From NCBI GenBank assembly GCA_041563675.1, contig JBFGRM010000136.1, positions 1-6,894 on the forward strand: 6,894 nt of DNA, written 5' to 3'. A program made the position numbers and the translations under genes. The stretch is from JBFGRM01 sp041563675. GTDB lineage: Bacteria; Nitrospirota; Nitrospiria; Nitrospirales; Nitrospiraceae. The notes below the pieces were generated by a model that searched no databases, had not been told where the DNA came from, and saw only the letters and a program-made list of their open reading frames with translations. Of the stretch, positions 1 to 6,386 are shown one piece after another (positions within the stretch are counted from its first letter, which is position 1; each line of letters starts with the position of its first letter).

Positions 1-1037
1 CCCTCGGCGAGGGCCAGGTTCACGAGCCGTCCCTCACCCAAAATTATCACCCGGTTCCCGCTGCGCAGGGAGAACTCTTCCACGCCGGGGCGAATCATCC
101 GCCGTTTGCGACTGAGCTTCTCGAGGCCTGGCAGGTCGAGCTCCACATTGAAGTGGCCGGAGTTGCACACGATGGCGCCGTCCTTCATCAGCGCGAAGTG
201 GTCCGCGCTGATCACGTGGATGTTGCCGGTCACGGTGATGAAGAAATCGGCGATGGAAGCGGCTTCCTCCATGGGCATCACGCGGAATCCGTCCATGACC
301 GCCTCAAGAGCCTTGACCGGCTCGATCTCGGTGACGATCACGTCAGCGCCCAGGCCCCGCGCCCGCATGGCGACGCCCCGGCCGCACCAGCCGTAGCCGG
401 CCACGACGAGCTTCGTGCCGCAGATCAACCGATTGGTCCCGCGAATGAGGCCGTCGATCGTGCTCTGCCCGGTCCCATAGCGGTTGTCGAAGAGGTGCTT
501 CGTATCGGCGTCGTTCACCGAGATGACCGGAAACTTGAGCACACGCTTCTCGGCCATGCTCCGCAGGCGGATCACACCGGTCGTGGTTTCCTCCGTTCCG
601 CCGATGACGTGCTTCGCCAGGTCCTTGCGCTTGCTGTGCAGAATGGACACGACGTCGGCGCCGTCGTCCATGGTGATCTGGGGCTTGTGGGCGATGGCAG
701 AGGTGATGTGCTGATAGTACGTCTTGTTGTCTTCGCCCTTGATGGCGAAGACGGCGATGCCGTCGTGCTGGACCAGCGACGCGGCCACGTCGTCCTGGGT
801 GCTGAGCGGGTTCGAGGCGCAGAGACGGACCTCCGCGCCGCCTGCCTGAAGCGTCTTCATCAAGTTGGCCGTCTCCGTCGTCACGTGCAGGCAAGCCGTG
901 ACCCGGATGCCCGAAAGGGGCTTCTCGCGCTTGAACCGTTTCTTGATCTGTCGGAGCACGGGCATGGTCACCTCCGCCCATTCGATGCGGAGTCGCCCCT
1001 CCTCTGCGAGTTGCATGTCCTTCACGTCGTAATCCAC
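1..1037 (-). CDS. ahcY: S-adenosylhomocysteine hydrolase (adenosylhomocysteinase), C-terminus cut by window edge
   Basis: Cytoplasmic NAD-dependent enzyme that reversibly splits S-adenosylhomocysteine into adenosine and homocysteine, relieving product inhibition of SAM-dependent methyltransferases. My reading of the minus strand gives 345 uninterrupted codons before the window ends. Recognisable blocks are the N-terminal substrate part (MDYDVKD, VTACLHVTTETANLMKTL about 46-63, SNPLSTQDDVAA about 75-86), GGTEETTTGV (146-155), NDADTKHLFDN (175-185, with the family's substrate-binding Lys180) and the NAD-binding glycine motif GYGWCGRG (214-221) followed by TEIEP. Lack of the eukaryotic-type insertion suggests the short form of about 420 residues, so roughly 75 residues, including the C-terminal NAD-contacting tail, lie outside. 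The chosen GTG start has GGAGG four bases upstream. An in-frame ATG at 1058 would add seven residues but has only a weak ribosome site. It lies 109 bases downstream of metK on the same strand, behind a terminator. Confidence 0.96.
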   Translation of the reverse strand, partial: MDYDVKDMQLAEEGRLRIEWAEVTMPVLRQIKKRFKREKPLSGIRVTACLHVTTETANLMKTLQAGGAEVRLCASNPLSTQDDVAASLVQHDGIAVFAIKGEDNKTYYQHITSAIAHKPQITMDDGADVVSILHSKRKDLAKHVIGGTEETTTGVIRLRSMAEKRVLKFPVISVNDADTKHLFDNRYGTGQSTIDGLIRGTNRLICGTKLVVAGYGWCGRGVAMRARGLGADVIVTEIEPVKALEAVMDGFRVMPMEEAASIADFFITVTGNIHVISADHFALMKDGAIVCNSGHFNVELDLPGLEKLSRKRRMIRPGVEEFSLRSGNRVIILGEGRLVNLALAE

Positions 1038-1041
1038 GAGT

Positions 1042-1047
1042 CCTCCC
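1042..1047 (-). promoter_or_regulatory. Ribosome binding site deciding the ahcY GTG start
   Basis: The minus strand reads GGGAGG here, ending four bases before GTG at 1037-1035. It lies inside the reading frame that would be used from the alternative ATG at 1058. It is too far (about 25 bases) from the next downstream ATG at 1016. It therefore favours GTG, although the spacing is slightly short. Confidence 0.65.
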
Positions 1048-1072
1048 TCTTTTCTCATTGGAATCCGAAAGT

Positions 1073-1111
1073 AAAACAAGAAAGGGGGACAGATCCACTC
1101 ATCCGTCCCCC
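1073..1111 (-). terminator. Rho-independent terminator after metK
   Basis: Read on the minus strand, GGGGGAC-G-GAT (1111-1101) pairs with ATC-T-GTCCCCC (1094-1084) around the six-base loop GAGTGG. This makes an 11-bp stem whose only non-Watson-Crick pair is one G-U; on the plus strand that position is an A-C mismatch, so the structure fits minus-strand RNA. The stem is followed directly by TTTCTTGTTTT. It begins 36 bases past the metK stop and should end or reduce metK transcription before ahcY. Confidence 0.85.
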
Positions 1112-1146
1112 AATGATCCGTCTTGCTAGGTTGGGTCGGAAATCGG

Positions 1147-2301
1147 TCAGGACAGGCCGGCTTCCTTTTTCAGAAGCCTCGCTTTGTCGGTGCGCTCCCA
1201 GGTGAAGCCGGGCTCGTTTCGGCCGAAGTGCCCGTAGGCGGCGGTCGCCCTGTAGATCGGGCGCCGCAGCTTCAAATGATCGATGATGCCGCGCGGGGTC
1301 ATGGGGAAATGCTTTCGCACCAGCTTGTCGATGACCTCGACGGAGACCCTCTCGGAGTTGTTCGTGTGAATCAGGATGGAGACCGGGTCCGGCACGCCGA
1401 TCGCGTAGGCCAGTTGGACCTCGCACTGAGCCGCCAGCCCGGCGGCGACGATGTTTTTGGCGATGTAGCGGGCCATGTAGGAAGCCGACCGGTCCACCTT
1501 GGAGGGATCTTTGCCGGAGAATGCGCCGCCCCCGTGGCTTCCGACGCCGCCGTAGGTGTCCACGATGATCTTCCGTCCCGTCAGACCGGTGTCGCCCATG
1601 GGCCCGCCGGTCACGAATCGTCCGGTCGGATTGATGTAATACTTCACGCTGATCGGATCGAAGAGCTTTGCCGGCATGACGGGCTTGATCACCTTCTCGA
1701 TGATGTCGCGCTCGATCTTCTTGTTGCTGACCTCGGGAGCGTGCTGCGTGGACACCACGATGGTGTCGACCCGCACCGGAGTTCCATTTCGATATTCCAC
1801 GGTCACCTGTGACTTCCCGTCCGGCCGGACCCACGGCAGGATCTTCTTCTTCCTGACCTCGGCGAGGCGTCTGGTGAGGCGATGGGCCAGCACGATGGGG
1901 GTGGGCATCAATTCCGCGGTCTCATTGGACGCGTAGCCGAACATGAGGCCTTGGTCGCCGGCGCCGCCCGAGTCGACTCCCTGGGCGATGTCCGATGACT
2001 GATTGTGAATGGCCGTCAGGACCGAGCAGGTGTGGAAGTCGAACCCCCAAGAGGCGTCCGTGTAGCCGACGTCACGGATGACGCTGCGGATGATGTCGGG
2101 AATCTCCACATACGCTTTGGTGGAGATCTCGCCGGCGACAAAGGCGATACCGGTCGTGAGAATCGTCTCGCAGGCGACGCGACAATGTTTGTCCTTGGCG
2201 ATGATGGCGTCGAGAATGCCGTCCGAGATCTGGTCCGCGATCTTGTCGGGGTGGCCTTCGGTGACGGACTCGGACGTAAACAAGTAATTGCCCTTTTTCA
2301 T
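1147..2301 (-). CDS. metK: S-adenosylmethionine synthetase (methionine adenosyltransferase)
   Basis: Cytoplasmic enzyme making S-adenosylmethionine from methionine and ATP, with release of phosphate and diphosphate. The 384-residue product is of normal bacterial length. It carries the N-terminal SESVTEGHPDKIADQISD block (10-27), in which His17 and Asp19 match the ATP/Mg-binding residues of the family. It also has the first signature GAGDQGLMFGY (113-123) and RPDGKSQVTVEY (159-170). GRFVTGGPMGDTGLTGRKI (227-245) leads to the glycine-rich second signature GGGAFSGKD (257-265), and KVDRSASYMAR (268-278) follows. No key residue looks missing. The ATG start is preceded by AAGGAAGG (2306-2313) at good spacing. 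A TTGACA-type promoter lies about 140 bases upstream and an intrinsic terminator follows the gene. With ahcY downstream it forms an activated-methyl-cycle pair. I found no recognised SAM riboswitch in its leader. Confidence 0.98.
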   Translation of the reverse strand: MKKGNYLFTSESVTEGHPDKIADQISDGILDAIIAKDKHCRVACETILTTGIAFVAGEISTKAYVEIPDIIRSVIRDVGYTDASWGFDFHTCSVLTAIHNQSSDIAQGVDSGGAGDQGLMFGYASNETAELMPTPIVLAHRLTRRLAEVRKKKILPWVRPDGKSQVTVEYRNGTPVRVDTIVVSTQHAPEVSNKKIERDIIEKVIKPVMPAKLFDPISVKYYINPTGRFVTGGPMGDTGLTGRKIIVDTYGGVGSHGGGAFSGKDPSKVDRSASYMARYIAKNIVAAGLAAQCEVQLAYAIGVPDPVSILIHTNNSERVSVEVIDKLVRKHFPMTPRGIIDHLKLRRPIYRATAAYGHFGRNEPGFTWERTDKARLLKKEAGLS

Positions 2302-2437
2302 ATTGCCTTCCTTTTGGCGATGCTGTCTGGTTTAGGGAACGGTGCTGCGGTGGGTGCCGCAATGACCTTCACGTGCGCCGTGTGGGGGTCCTGGCCGTAA
2401 CGTGGGAGCCTGCCACAGGTCGAATATACGCTTCAAG

Positions 2438-2466
2438 GTCTTAACCTACCGAATCCACATTGTCAA
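2438..2466 (-). promoter_or_regulatory. Candidate sigma-70 promoter for metK
   Basis: On the minus strand a perfect -35 box TTGACA (2466-2461) is followed after 17 bases by TAAGAC (2443-2438), which matches three of six bases of the -10 consensus. Transcription would start near 2431, giving a leader of about 130 bases. A better -10 hexamer, TATATT, lies at 2428-2423, but it has no good -35 box at proper spacing. This is inferred from sequence only. Confidence 0.45.
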
Positions 2467-2502
2467 CGGGAAAGAGGCCATCCGCGCTCGCCATCCCTTC
2501 GC

Positions 2503-2532
2503 TTGACACCCTTCTGAAGCCGCCTGTAAGAT
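2503..2532 (+). promoter_or_regulatory. Candidate sigma-70 promoter for the cytochrome c maturation operon
   Basis: A perfect -35 box TTGACA (2503-2508) is followed after 18 bases by TAAGAT (2527-2532), which matches four of six bases of TATAAT. The predicted start near 2539 would give ccs1 a leader of about 170 bases. The -35 box lies 36 bases from that of the divergent metK promoter, close enough for one bound regulator to affect both. Confidence 0.5.
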
Positions 2533-2661
2533 ATGCTCGAACCAACGCCCTCCTGCCTTAATCTCTTTAAAATTTAGCGGGTTAGGCAAGGTTCTTGCTG
2601 TCATTACCGTCCAACACTCGACGCAGCTGGCGCCTTCGGTGCGAGTCCCGTGCTGTGGGGC

Positions 2662-2687
2662 CACGTTTCAGGTCTGATCTGAACGTG
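2662..2687 (+). repeat. Inverted repeat in the ccs1 leader
   Basis: CACGTTTCAG (2662-2671) pairs with CTGAACGTG (2679-2687): nine base pairs with one bulged T and a seven-base loop. The inner part is a perfect TTCAG-N7-CTGAA palindrome. It ends 22 bases before the ccs1 start codon and is not followed by a T-run, so it does not look like a terminator. It could be an operator or a hairpin in the mRNA leader that affects translation. Confidence 0.45.
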
Positions 2688-2709
2688 CACTGTTCAAGAA
2701 TGGGTAGGT

Positions 2710-4149
2710 ATGAACGGAAATCGGCCCGCCATGGCTGAGGGCGAGAGTGTCCCGGCCGCGACCCCTGGCCTTGGTTGGGACCAGGTCAAGCGCGAGCTGC
2801 TGGAATTTTTCGCCTCGATCAAGCTTGCCATGTTCCTGTTCATCGTGCTGGCCATCACGGCGACGATCGGCACGGTCATCCAGCAGAATGAACGGGCGGA
2901 AGTCTACATCAAAGAGTACGGTGAGCAGGTATACCAATGGTTCGTGCTCCTCGGTTTCACGGATGTGTACCACACCTGGTGGTTCACCAGCCTCCTCGCG
3001 CTTCTTTGCATCAACTCACTCACCTGCTTCTACAAACGGTTTCCCGCCATCTGGCGCTCGATGCAGCAGGACAAGGTCAGCGTCACGCTTCCCTTCGTGA
3101 AGAATCTGAAATACACGACGGAGGTGGCGGTCCCTGGACAGAAAGACCGCGTCGCGGAGGGCCTGGTGCGGATGTTTGCGGAAAAAGGGTATCAGGTCCT
3201 CGCAAAGAACGGCCCCCAGGAAGCGACCGTCTACGCGACCAAAGGCATCCTGGGGCGCGTCGGCGCGCACGTCGCGCACCTGAGCGCGACCGTCATCGTC
3301 CTCGGCGGGCTGGTGGGCAGCCTGTGGGGCTTCCAGCAATTCGGGGTCTGCCTTGAGGGGGAGACCTATCACATCCCCGAGGGACAATTCGATCTGCGGG
3401 TGGACAAGTTCTGGATCGACTACCACGACAACGGAGCGGTGAAATCTTACAACAGCACGCTGACCGTGCTCGAAGGGGAAGACGCGAAGCTGACGAAAAC
3501 CATCACGGTCAATGACCCCCTGGTCTACAAGGATATCTGGTTCTATCAGTCGAGCTACGGGAACGCGTGGGATCGCGTGGAAGTGGTCCGTCTCAACATC
3601 AAGGACAAGAAGACGGACGAGGTGCTGCACACGGTGGATCTCGACTGGCAACAGGAAAAGGCGCTGAACGAGCTGGGGCTCAAGCTGGCGGTGACCGACT
3701 TCGTCGCCGATTTCGGGTTCAACTCGCAGGACAAAAAGGTCTATTCCAAGTCCGTCGATCATGAGAATCCCGCGATCAAGCTGGCGATCTGGGAGCGGGA
3801 CAGCGTCGCGGCGACGCCGTGGATCTTCTACCATTACCCGGGGTTGTTCGATATCAAGGACTCGCAGTATCGTTTTGAGTTGGTGGGATACCGCCCCAAG
3901 CAGTTCACCGGGCTCCAGATCAGCAAGGACCCCGGGGTGAACATCGTCTGGGTCGGCTCCACGCTCATCGTCGTCGGCATTACGCTCTCTTCATTCATTT
4001 ACCACCGACGTCTTTGGGTGAAGATCGTGCCCGATGCCAATGGAGCCCAGTCCGTGGTGCACATCGGAGGGAACACTCATAAGAGCCAGATCGACTTTCA
4101 GAAGGAGTTCCGTCGAATCACCGAACGCCTGAAAACGCTCACGACCTGA
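2710..4149 (+). CDS. resB: Cytochrome c biogenesis protein ResB/Ccs1
   Basis: Membrane subunit of the System II cytochrome c synthase. With ResC/CcsA it moves heme outward and joins it to the CXXCH motif of apocytochrome c. The 479-residue product shows the family plan: TM1 about 38-57 (opening with the typical SIKLAMFLF), TM2 about 92-106, TM3 about 184-207 containing His187 and His190, a large extracytoplasmic domain about 208-408, and TM4 about 410-430 after the conserved DPG (408-409 region). The domain carries the ResB hallmark NDPLVYKDIWFYQSSYG (268-284). A cytoplasmic tail of about 50 residues follows. The ATG has a modest ribosome site (GGGTAGG immediately upstream); ATG at codon 8 is an alternative start. 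It is the first gene of the plus-strand operon. The symbol ccs1 is equally used for this family. Confidence 0.95.
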   Translation: MNGNRPAMAEGESVPAATPGLGWDQVKRELLEFFASIKLAMFLFIVLAITATIGTVIQQNERAEVYIKEYGEQVYQWFVLLGFTDVYHTWWFTSLLALLCINSLTCFYKRFPAIWRSMQQDKVSVTLPFVKNLKYTTEVAVPGQKDRVAEGLVRMFAEKGYQVLAKNGPQEATVYATKGILGRVGAHVAHLSATVIVLGGLVGSLWGFQQFGVCLEGETYHIPEGQFDLRVDKFWIDYHDNGAVKSYNSTLTVLEGEDAKLTKTITVNDPLVYKDIWFYQSSYGNAWDRVEVVRLNIKDKKTDEVLHTVDLDWQQEKALNELGLKLAVTDFVADFGFNSQDKKVYSKSVDHENPAIKLAIWERDSVAATPWIFYHYPGLFDIKDSQYRFELVGYRPKQFTGLQISKDPGVNIVWVGSTLIVVGITLSSFIYHRRLWVKIVPDANGAQSVVHIGGNTHKSQIDFQKEFRRITERLKTLTT

Positions 4150-4216
4150 CCCGACCACCCCTGCCCCGGACGGTGGGGATGTGATCGAGCCGGTCTGAAT
4201 AGAAGCGGAGGACGCT

Positions 4217-5134
4217 ATGATACGGTCCCTTTTCCTCTTTGACATGACCTTTTGGCTGTACCTCGCTGCGCTGAGCCTCTACATCGGCTACGTATTCGCG
4301 CGGCGCCCGGCGGCATCGTTCGAGCTGGCTCCCGCGGGCCACCCGACGAGCATGGGGTTCAATGACGGTGCGTGGGCGGCGCAAATCGGCCAAGTCGCGA
4401 CCATCGTGACGATCTTCGGCTTGATCATGAACACGGTGGCGCTGGGGACGAGAGCCTACGAACGCCTGGAGCATTTGGGGACCTTCGCCCCCTGGTCGAA
4501 TCAGTTCGAAGCGATGGCGTTCGTCTCCTGGGCCATCATCTTCGGCTACCTGCTGTTCGAAGCGCGCTACAAGATCAAATCAGTCGGCGCGTTCGTGGTC
4601 GGGATCGGCTTCATCGCCATGGGCGCGGCGTCGCTCCTGCCGTATCGATATCAGACGGCGGAGCCCCTCGTGCCCGCGCTCAACAGCTATTGGATTTACA
4701 TCCATGTGTCCGTGACGCTCCTCAGCTATGCGGCCTTCGCGATGGCCGGCGGTCTGGGCATCATGTATCTCGTCAAGGAGCGGGCGGAGCGTCTCGGCAA
4801 GCCTTCGCGGCTCTATAATGCGTTGCCGGATCTGGAGACGATCGATGAGCTGGGCTACAAGGCCATCATGGTCGGGTTCCCCTTGCTCGCTTTTGGCATC
4901 ATCCTCGGCGCGATGTGGGCGAATTACGCCTGGGGCGGATACTGGAGCTGGGATCCCAAGGAGACCTGGTCGCTCATCGTGTGGCTCATCTATGGCGCCT
5001 ACATCCACGCGCGCATGACCCGGGGATGGGAAGGCCGCCGCGCGGCCATCTACGCCATTTTCGGGCTGCTCATGGTCGTCTTCTGCTTCTGGGGTGTGAA
5101 CTTTCTCCTCTCTGGTCTCCACGCCTACGCCTGA
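4217..5134 (+). CDS. ccsA: Cytochrome c biogenesis protein ResC/CcsA, heme-handling subunit
   Basis: Polytopic inner-membrane protein of the heme-handling protein family and partner of ResB in System II cytochrome c synthesis. The 305 residues contain the diagnostic tryptophan-rich WWD-type motif WGGYWSWDPKETWSL (239-253) facing the outer side, where it presents heme. Candidate heme-ligand histidines fall in the expected places: His86 before the APWSNQFEAMAF block, His163 in YIHVSVTLLSYAAF (TM), and His302 in the terminal GVNFLLSGLHAY block after the motif. Hydrophobic segments near 10-27, 56-77, 100-117, 122-141, 160-185, 216-235, 251-265 and 277-300 fit about eight membrane helices. The ATG at 4217 has GCGGAGG five bases upstream, a strong ribosome site. 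The gap from ResB is 67 bases. ResB and ResC are separate here, not fused as in some epsilonproteobacteria. Confidence 0.97.
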   Translation: MIRSLFLFDMTFWLYLAALSLYIGYVFARRPAASFELAPAGHPTSMGFNDGAWAAQIGQVATIVTIFGLIMNTVALGTRAYERLEHLGTFAPWSNQFEAMAFVSWAIIFGYLLFEARYKIKSVGAFVVGIGFIAMGAASLLPYRYQTAEPLVPALNSYWIYIHVSVTLLSYAAFAMAGGLGIMYLVKERAERLGKPSRLYNALPDLETIDELGYKAIMVGFPLLAFGIILGAMWANYAWGGYWSWDPKETWSLIVWLIYGAYIHARMTRGWEGRRAAIYAIFGLLMVVFCFWGVNFLLSGLHAYA

Positions 5135-5168
5135 GGCGTGACCAGGAAAGTGCGGGGAGTCCGACCTG

Positions 5169-5789
5169 ATGTCTGAACCGCTCACGACACAAGCGGCGGC
5201 TGATTCGGCCGACGTGCCGGGCAAGTCCGGCACCTCCAAGCTGGTGATCGGATTGCTGTCGCTGGTCATCTTCGCCGGCGCCTTCGCCATGGTCTGGCTG
5301 CAAAGCTCGAAATATGAGCCGCTCACGGTGGGAAAAGTCGCGCCGGACTTCGAGCTCCCCGACCTCACGGAACAGGAGGTCCGACTGTCCGATTACCGCG
5401 GGAAGGTCGTGTTTTTGAATTTCTGGGCCACCTGGTGCAAGCCGTGCAAGGAAGAGATGCCGTCGATGGAAGTGCTCTATCGCGAATTCAAGGACGACGG
5501 GCTCGTGGTCCTCGCCGTCAGCATCGACCGCGTCACCACGAAAGACGACATTCCCCCGTTCGTGAAGAGCATGGATCTGAGCTTCCCGGTCCTGGTCGAC
5601 TCCTGGGGACAGACCGACAAGCGATACAAGCTGATGGGCGTGCCGGAAACCTACATCATCGACCAGGAGGGGGTGCTGAGGGAGAAAATTATCGGCCCAC
5701 GGGACTGGACGAGGCTCGACAATCTGCAGGTGGTCACACAGTTGCTTGATGCACGCGCCAAGTCCCCCCAGCCTGCACCCACAACCTGA
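5169..5789 (+). CDS. resA: Membrane-anchored TlpA/ResA-family thiol-disulfide oxidoreductase (first copy)
   Basis: Extracytoplasmic thioredoxin-fold protein expected to reduce the heme-binding cysteines of apocytochrome c, using electrons from CcdA. The 206 residues start with a short cytoplasmic segment, then an uncleaved signal anchor at about 24-43. An AhpC/TSA-Redoxin/TlpA domain follows from about 54: GKVAPDFELPDL, then VFLNFWATWCKPCKEEMPSM (81-100) with active-site Cys90 and Cys93. The cis-proline is in GVPET (Pro159). Glu96 sits where Bacillus ResA has its functional Glu80. The CKPC centre differs from ResA's CEPC and thioredoxin's CGPC. The tail is proline-rich. The ATG at 5169 has GGGGAG nine bases upstream. 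It lies 34 bases after ccsA and 18 before a second family member. The resA symbol rests on operon position and the Glu96 match, not on proven orthology. Confidence 0.9.
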   Translation: MSEPLTTQAAADSADVPGKSGTSKLVIGLLSLVIFAGAFAMVWLQSSKYEPLTVGKVAPDFELPDLTEQEVRLSDYRGKVVFLNFWATWCKPCKEEMPSMEVLYREFKDDGLVVLAVSIDRVTTKDDIPPFVKSMDLSFPVLVDSWGQTDKRYKLMGVPETYIIDQEGVLREKIIGPRDWTRLDNLQVVTQLLDARAKSPQPAPTT

Positions 5790-5807
5790 GCAACGACAGG
5801 CCCTATC

Positions 5808-6386
5808 GTGATGCCCACATGGTTACGGCTCGGTCTCGTCGGAGCCCTCCTGTTGACCGGAGCAGCCTGCCAGGAGGCCGGCTACAGCGAAGCGCCTCCG
5901 GCCGAGCCAGCTGCCAACGAGATGCTGCAGGCCCGTATGGACGCCCGGATCGGGGCGCTGGCGCCGGACTTCGTGCTGTGGGATCTGAACAGCAGGCCGG
6001 TGTCGCTCAAGAGCCAGCGCGGGCGGGTCGTCCTGCTGAATTTTTGGGCGACCTGGTGCGGGCCCTGTCGGGTCGAGATGCCGGCGATGCAGCAGCTCTA
6101 CGAAGAGTTCAACCGGCGGGGGTTTGAGATTCTGGCCGTGTCAACGGACGCCCAGGGGGCTGCCGTCACCAGACCCTTCACGGATTCCCTGGGGCTGACG
6201 TTTCCGATCCTCCATGACTCGGATTTTCAGGTCGGCCTCACCTACGGAGCGCGGACGCTGCCCATGACGTTCATGGTGGACCGCCAGGGCATCATCCGGC
6301 ACCGGATCTTCGGCGCCCGCGATTGGCACAGCCCCGAGGCCCGGCGTCTCGTGGAGATGCTGCTGGCCGAGGCGAGGTCATCGTAA
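5808..6386 (+). CDS. Predicted lipoprotein TlpA/ResA-family thioredoxin (second copy)
   Basis: A second extracytoplasmic thiol-disulfide oxidoreductase, probably held to the membrane by lipid rather than by a helix. The 192-residue product has a short hydrophobic signal (about 6-20) ending LLLTGAAC, so Cys21 is a likely lipidation site. The -3 residue of the lipobox is Gly rather than the usual Leu, so prediction is less certain. A linker rich in Ala, Pro and Glu (22-45) leads to the TlpA domain: GALAPDFVLWDL, then VVLLNFWATWCGPCRVEMPAM (74-94) with Cys84 and Cys87. The cis-proline is in TLPMT (Pro152), and Glu90 is at the ResA Glu80 position. It shares the FWATWC, EMP and GxRDW blocks with its upstream neighbour, so the two are paralogs. 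Start is GTG 5808 or ATG 5811; only a weak ACAGG precedes them. Its partner may be CcdA, apocytochrome c or ResA. Confidence 0.88.
   Translation: MMPTWLRLGLVGALLLTGAACQEAGYSEAPPAEPAANEMLQARMDARIGALAPDFVLWDLNSRPVSLKSQRGRVVLLNFWATWCGPCRVEMPAMQQLYEEFNRRGFEILAVSTDAQGAAVTRPFTDSLGLTFPILHDSDFQVGLTYGARTLPMTFMVDRQGIIRHRIFGARDWHSPEARRLVEMLLAEARSS

Larger units (their letters stand above)
2302..2709. other. Divergent intergenic region between metK and ccs1 with no supported gene
   Basis: This 408-base spacer separates two outward-reading operons. The centre (2438-2532) holds two back-to-back promoter candidates. The metK leader (about 2302-2431) contains a short stem, TGCGG at 2346-2350 with CCGCA at 2357-2361, but no motif of a known SAM or SAH riboswitch that I recognise. 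The ccs1 leader (about 2540-2709) contains an AT-rich patch near 2560-2578, a GCAAG/CTTGC stem (2586-2598), a GCGCC/GGTGC stem near 2630-2643, and a larger inverted repeat at 2662-2687. A 72-codon minus-strand frame crosses 2446-2664. It overlaps both promoters and has no protein-like features, so I do not call it. Confidence 0.7.

Noticed and set aside
1038..1146. SAH riboswitch upstream of ahcY
   Set aside because: The gap is almost wholly taken up by the terminator hairpin and ribosome site. The conserved core of the SAH riboswitch is not visible.
153..1205. Long plus-strand open frame of 350 codons opposite ahcY
   Set aside because: The minus strand in the same place encodes a clear AhcY with all motifs. 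The plus-strand translation is rich in Arg, His, Asp and Gly with no domain pattern, typical of the antisense of a GC-rich gene.
1055..1834. Second long minus-strand frame inside metK, 259 codons
   Set aside because: It is a different frame of the same strand as metK, Arg/Gly/His-rich and without motifs. It is a frame shadow.
2530..2660. tRNA-like strings (GGTTCGAG on the minus strand near 2535-2542, GGTGCGAGTCCCG on the plus strand near 2638-2650)
   Set aside because: Flanking bases do not pair into a T arm or acceptor stem and no anticodon arm can be built, so these are chance matches.
2446..2664. Possible small minus-strand gene of 72 codons in the divergent spacer
   Set aside because: It covers both promoter candidates, has no clear ribosome site, and its translation resembles no family I know.
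3016..3834. Minus-strand frame of 272 codons opposite ccs1
   Set aside because: It is antisense to a fully supported ResB gene, has low-complexity composition, and has no ribosome site or neighbours on that strand.
4150..4216. CCACC/GGTGG inverted repeat between ccs1 and ccsA
   Set aside because: It is only five pairs around a 12-base loop with no T-run, and the genes on both sides clearly belong together. It is too weak to call a terminator or attenuator.
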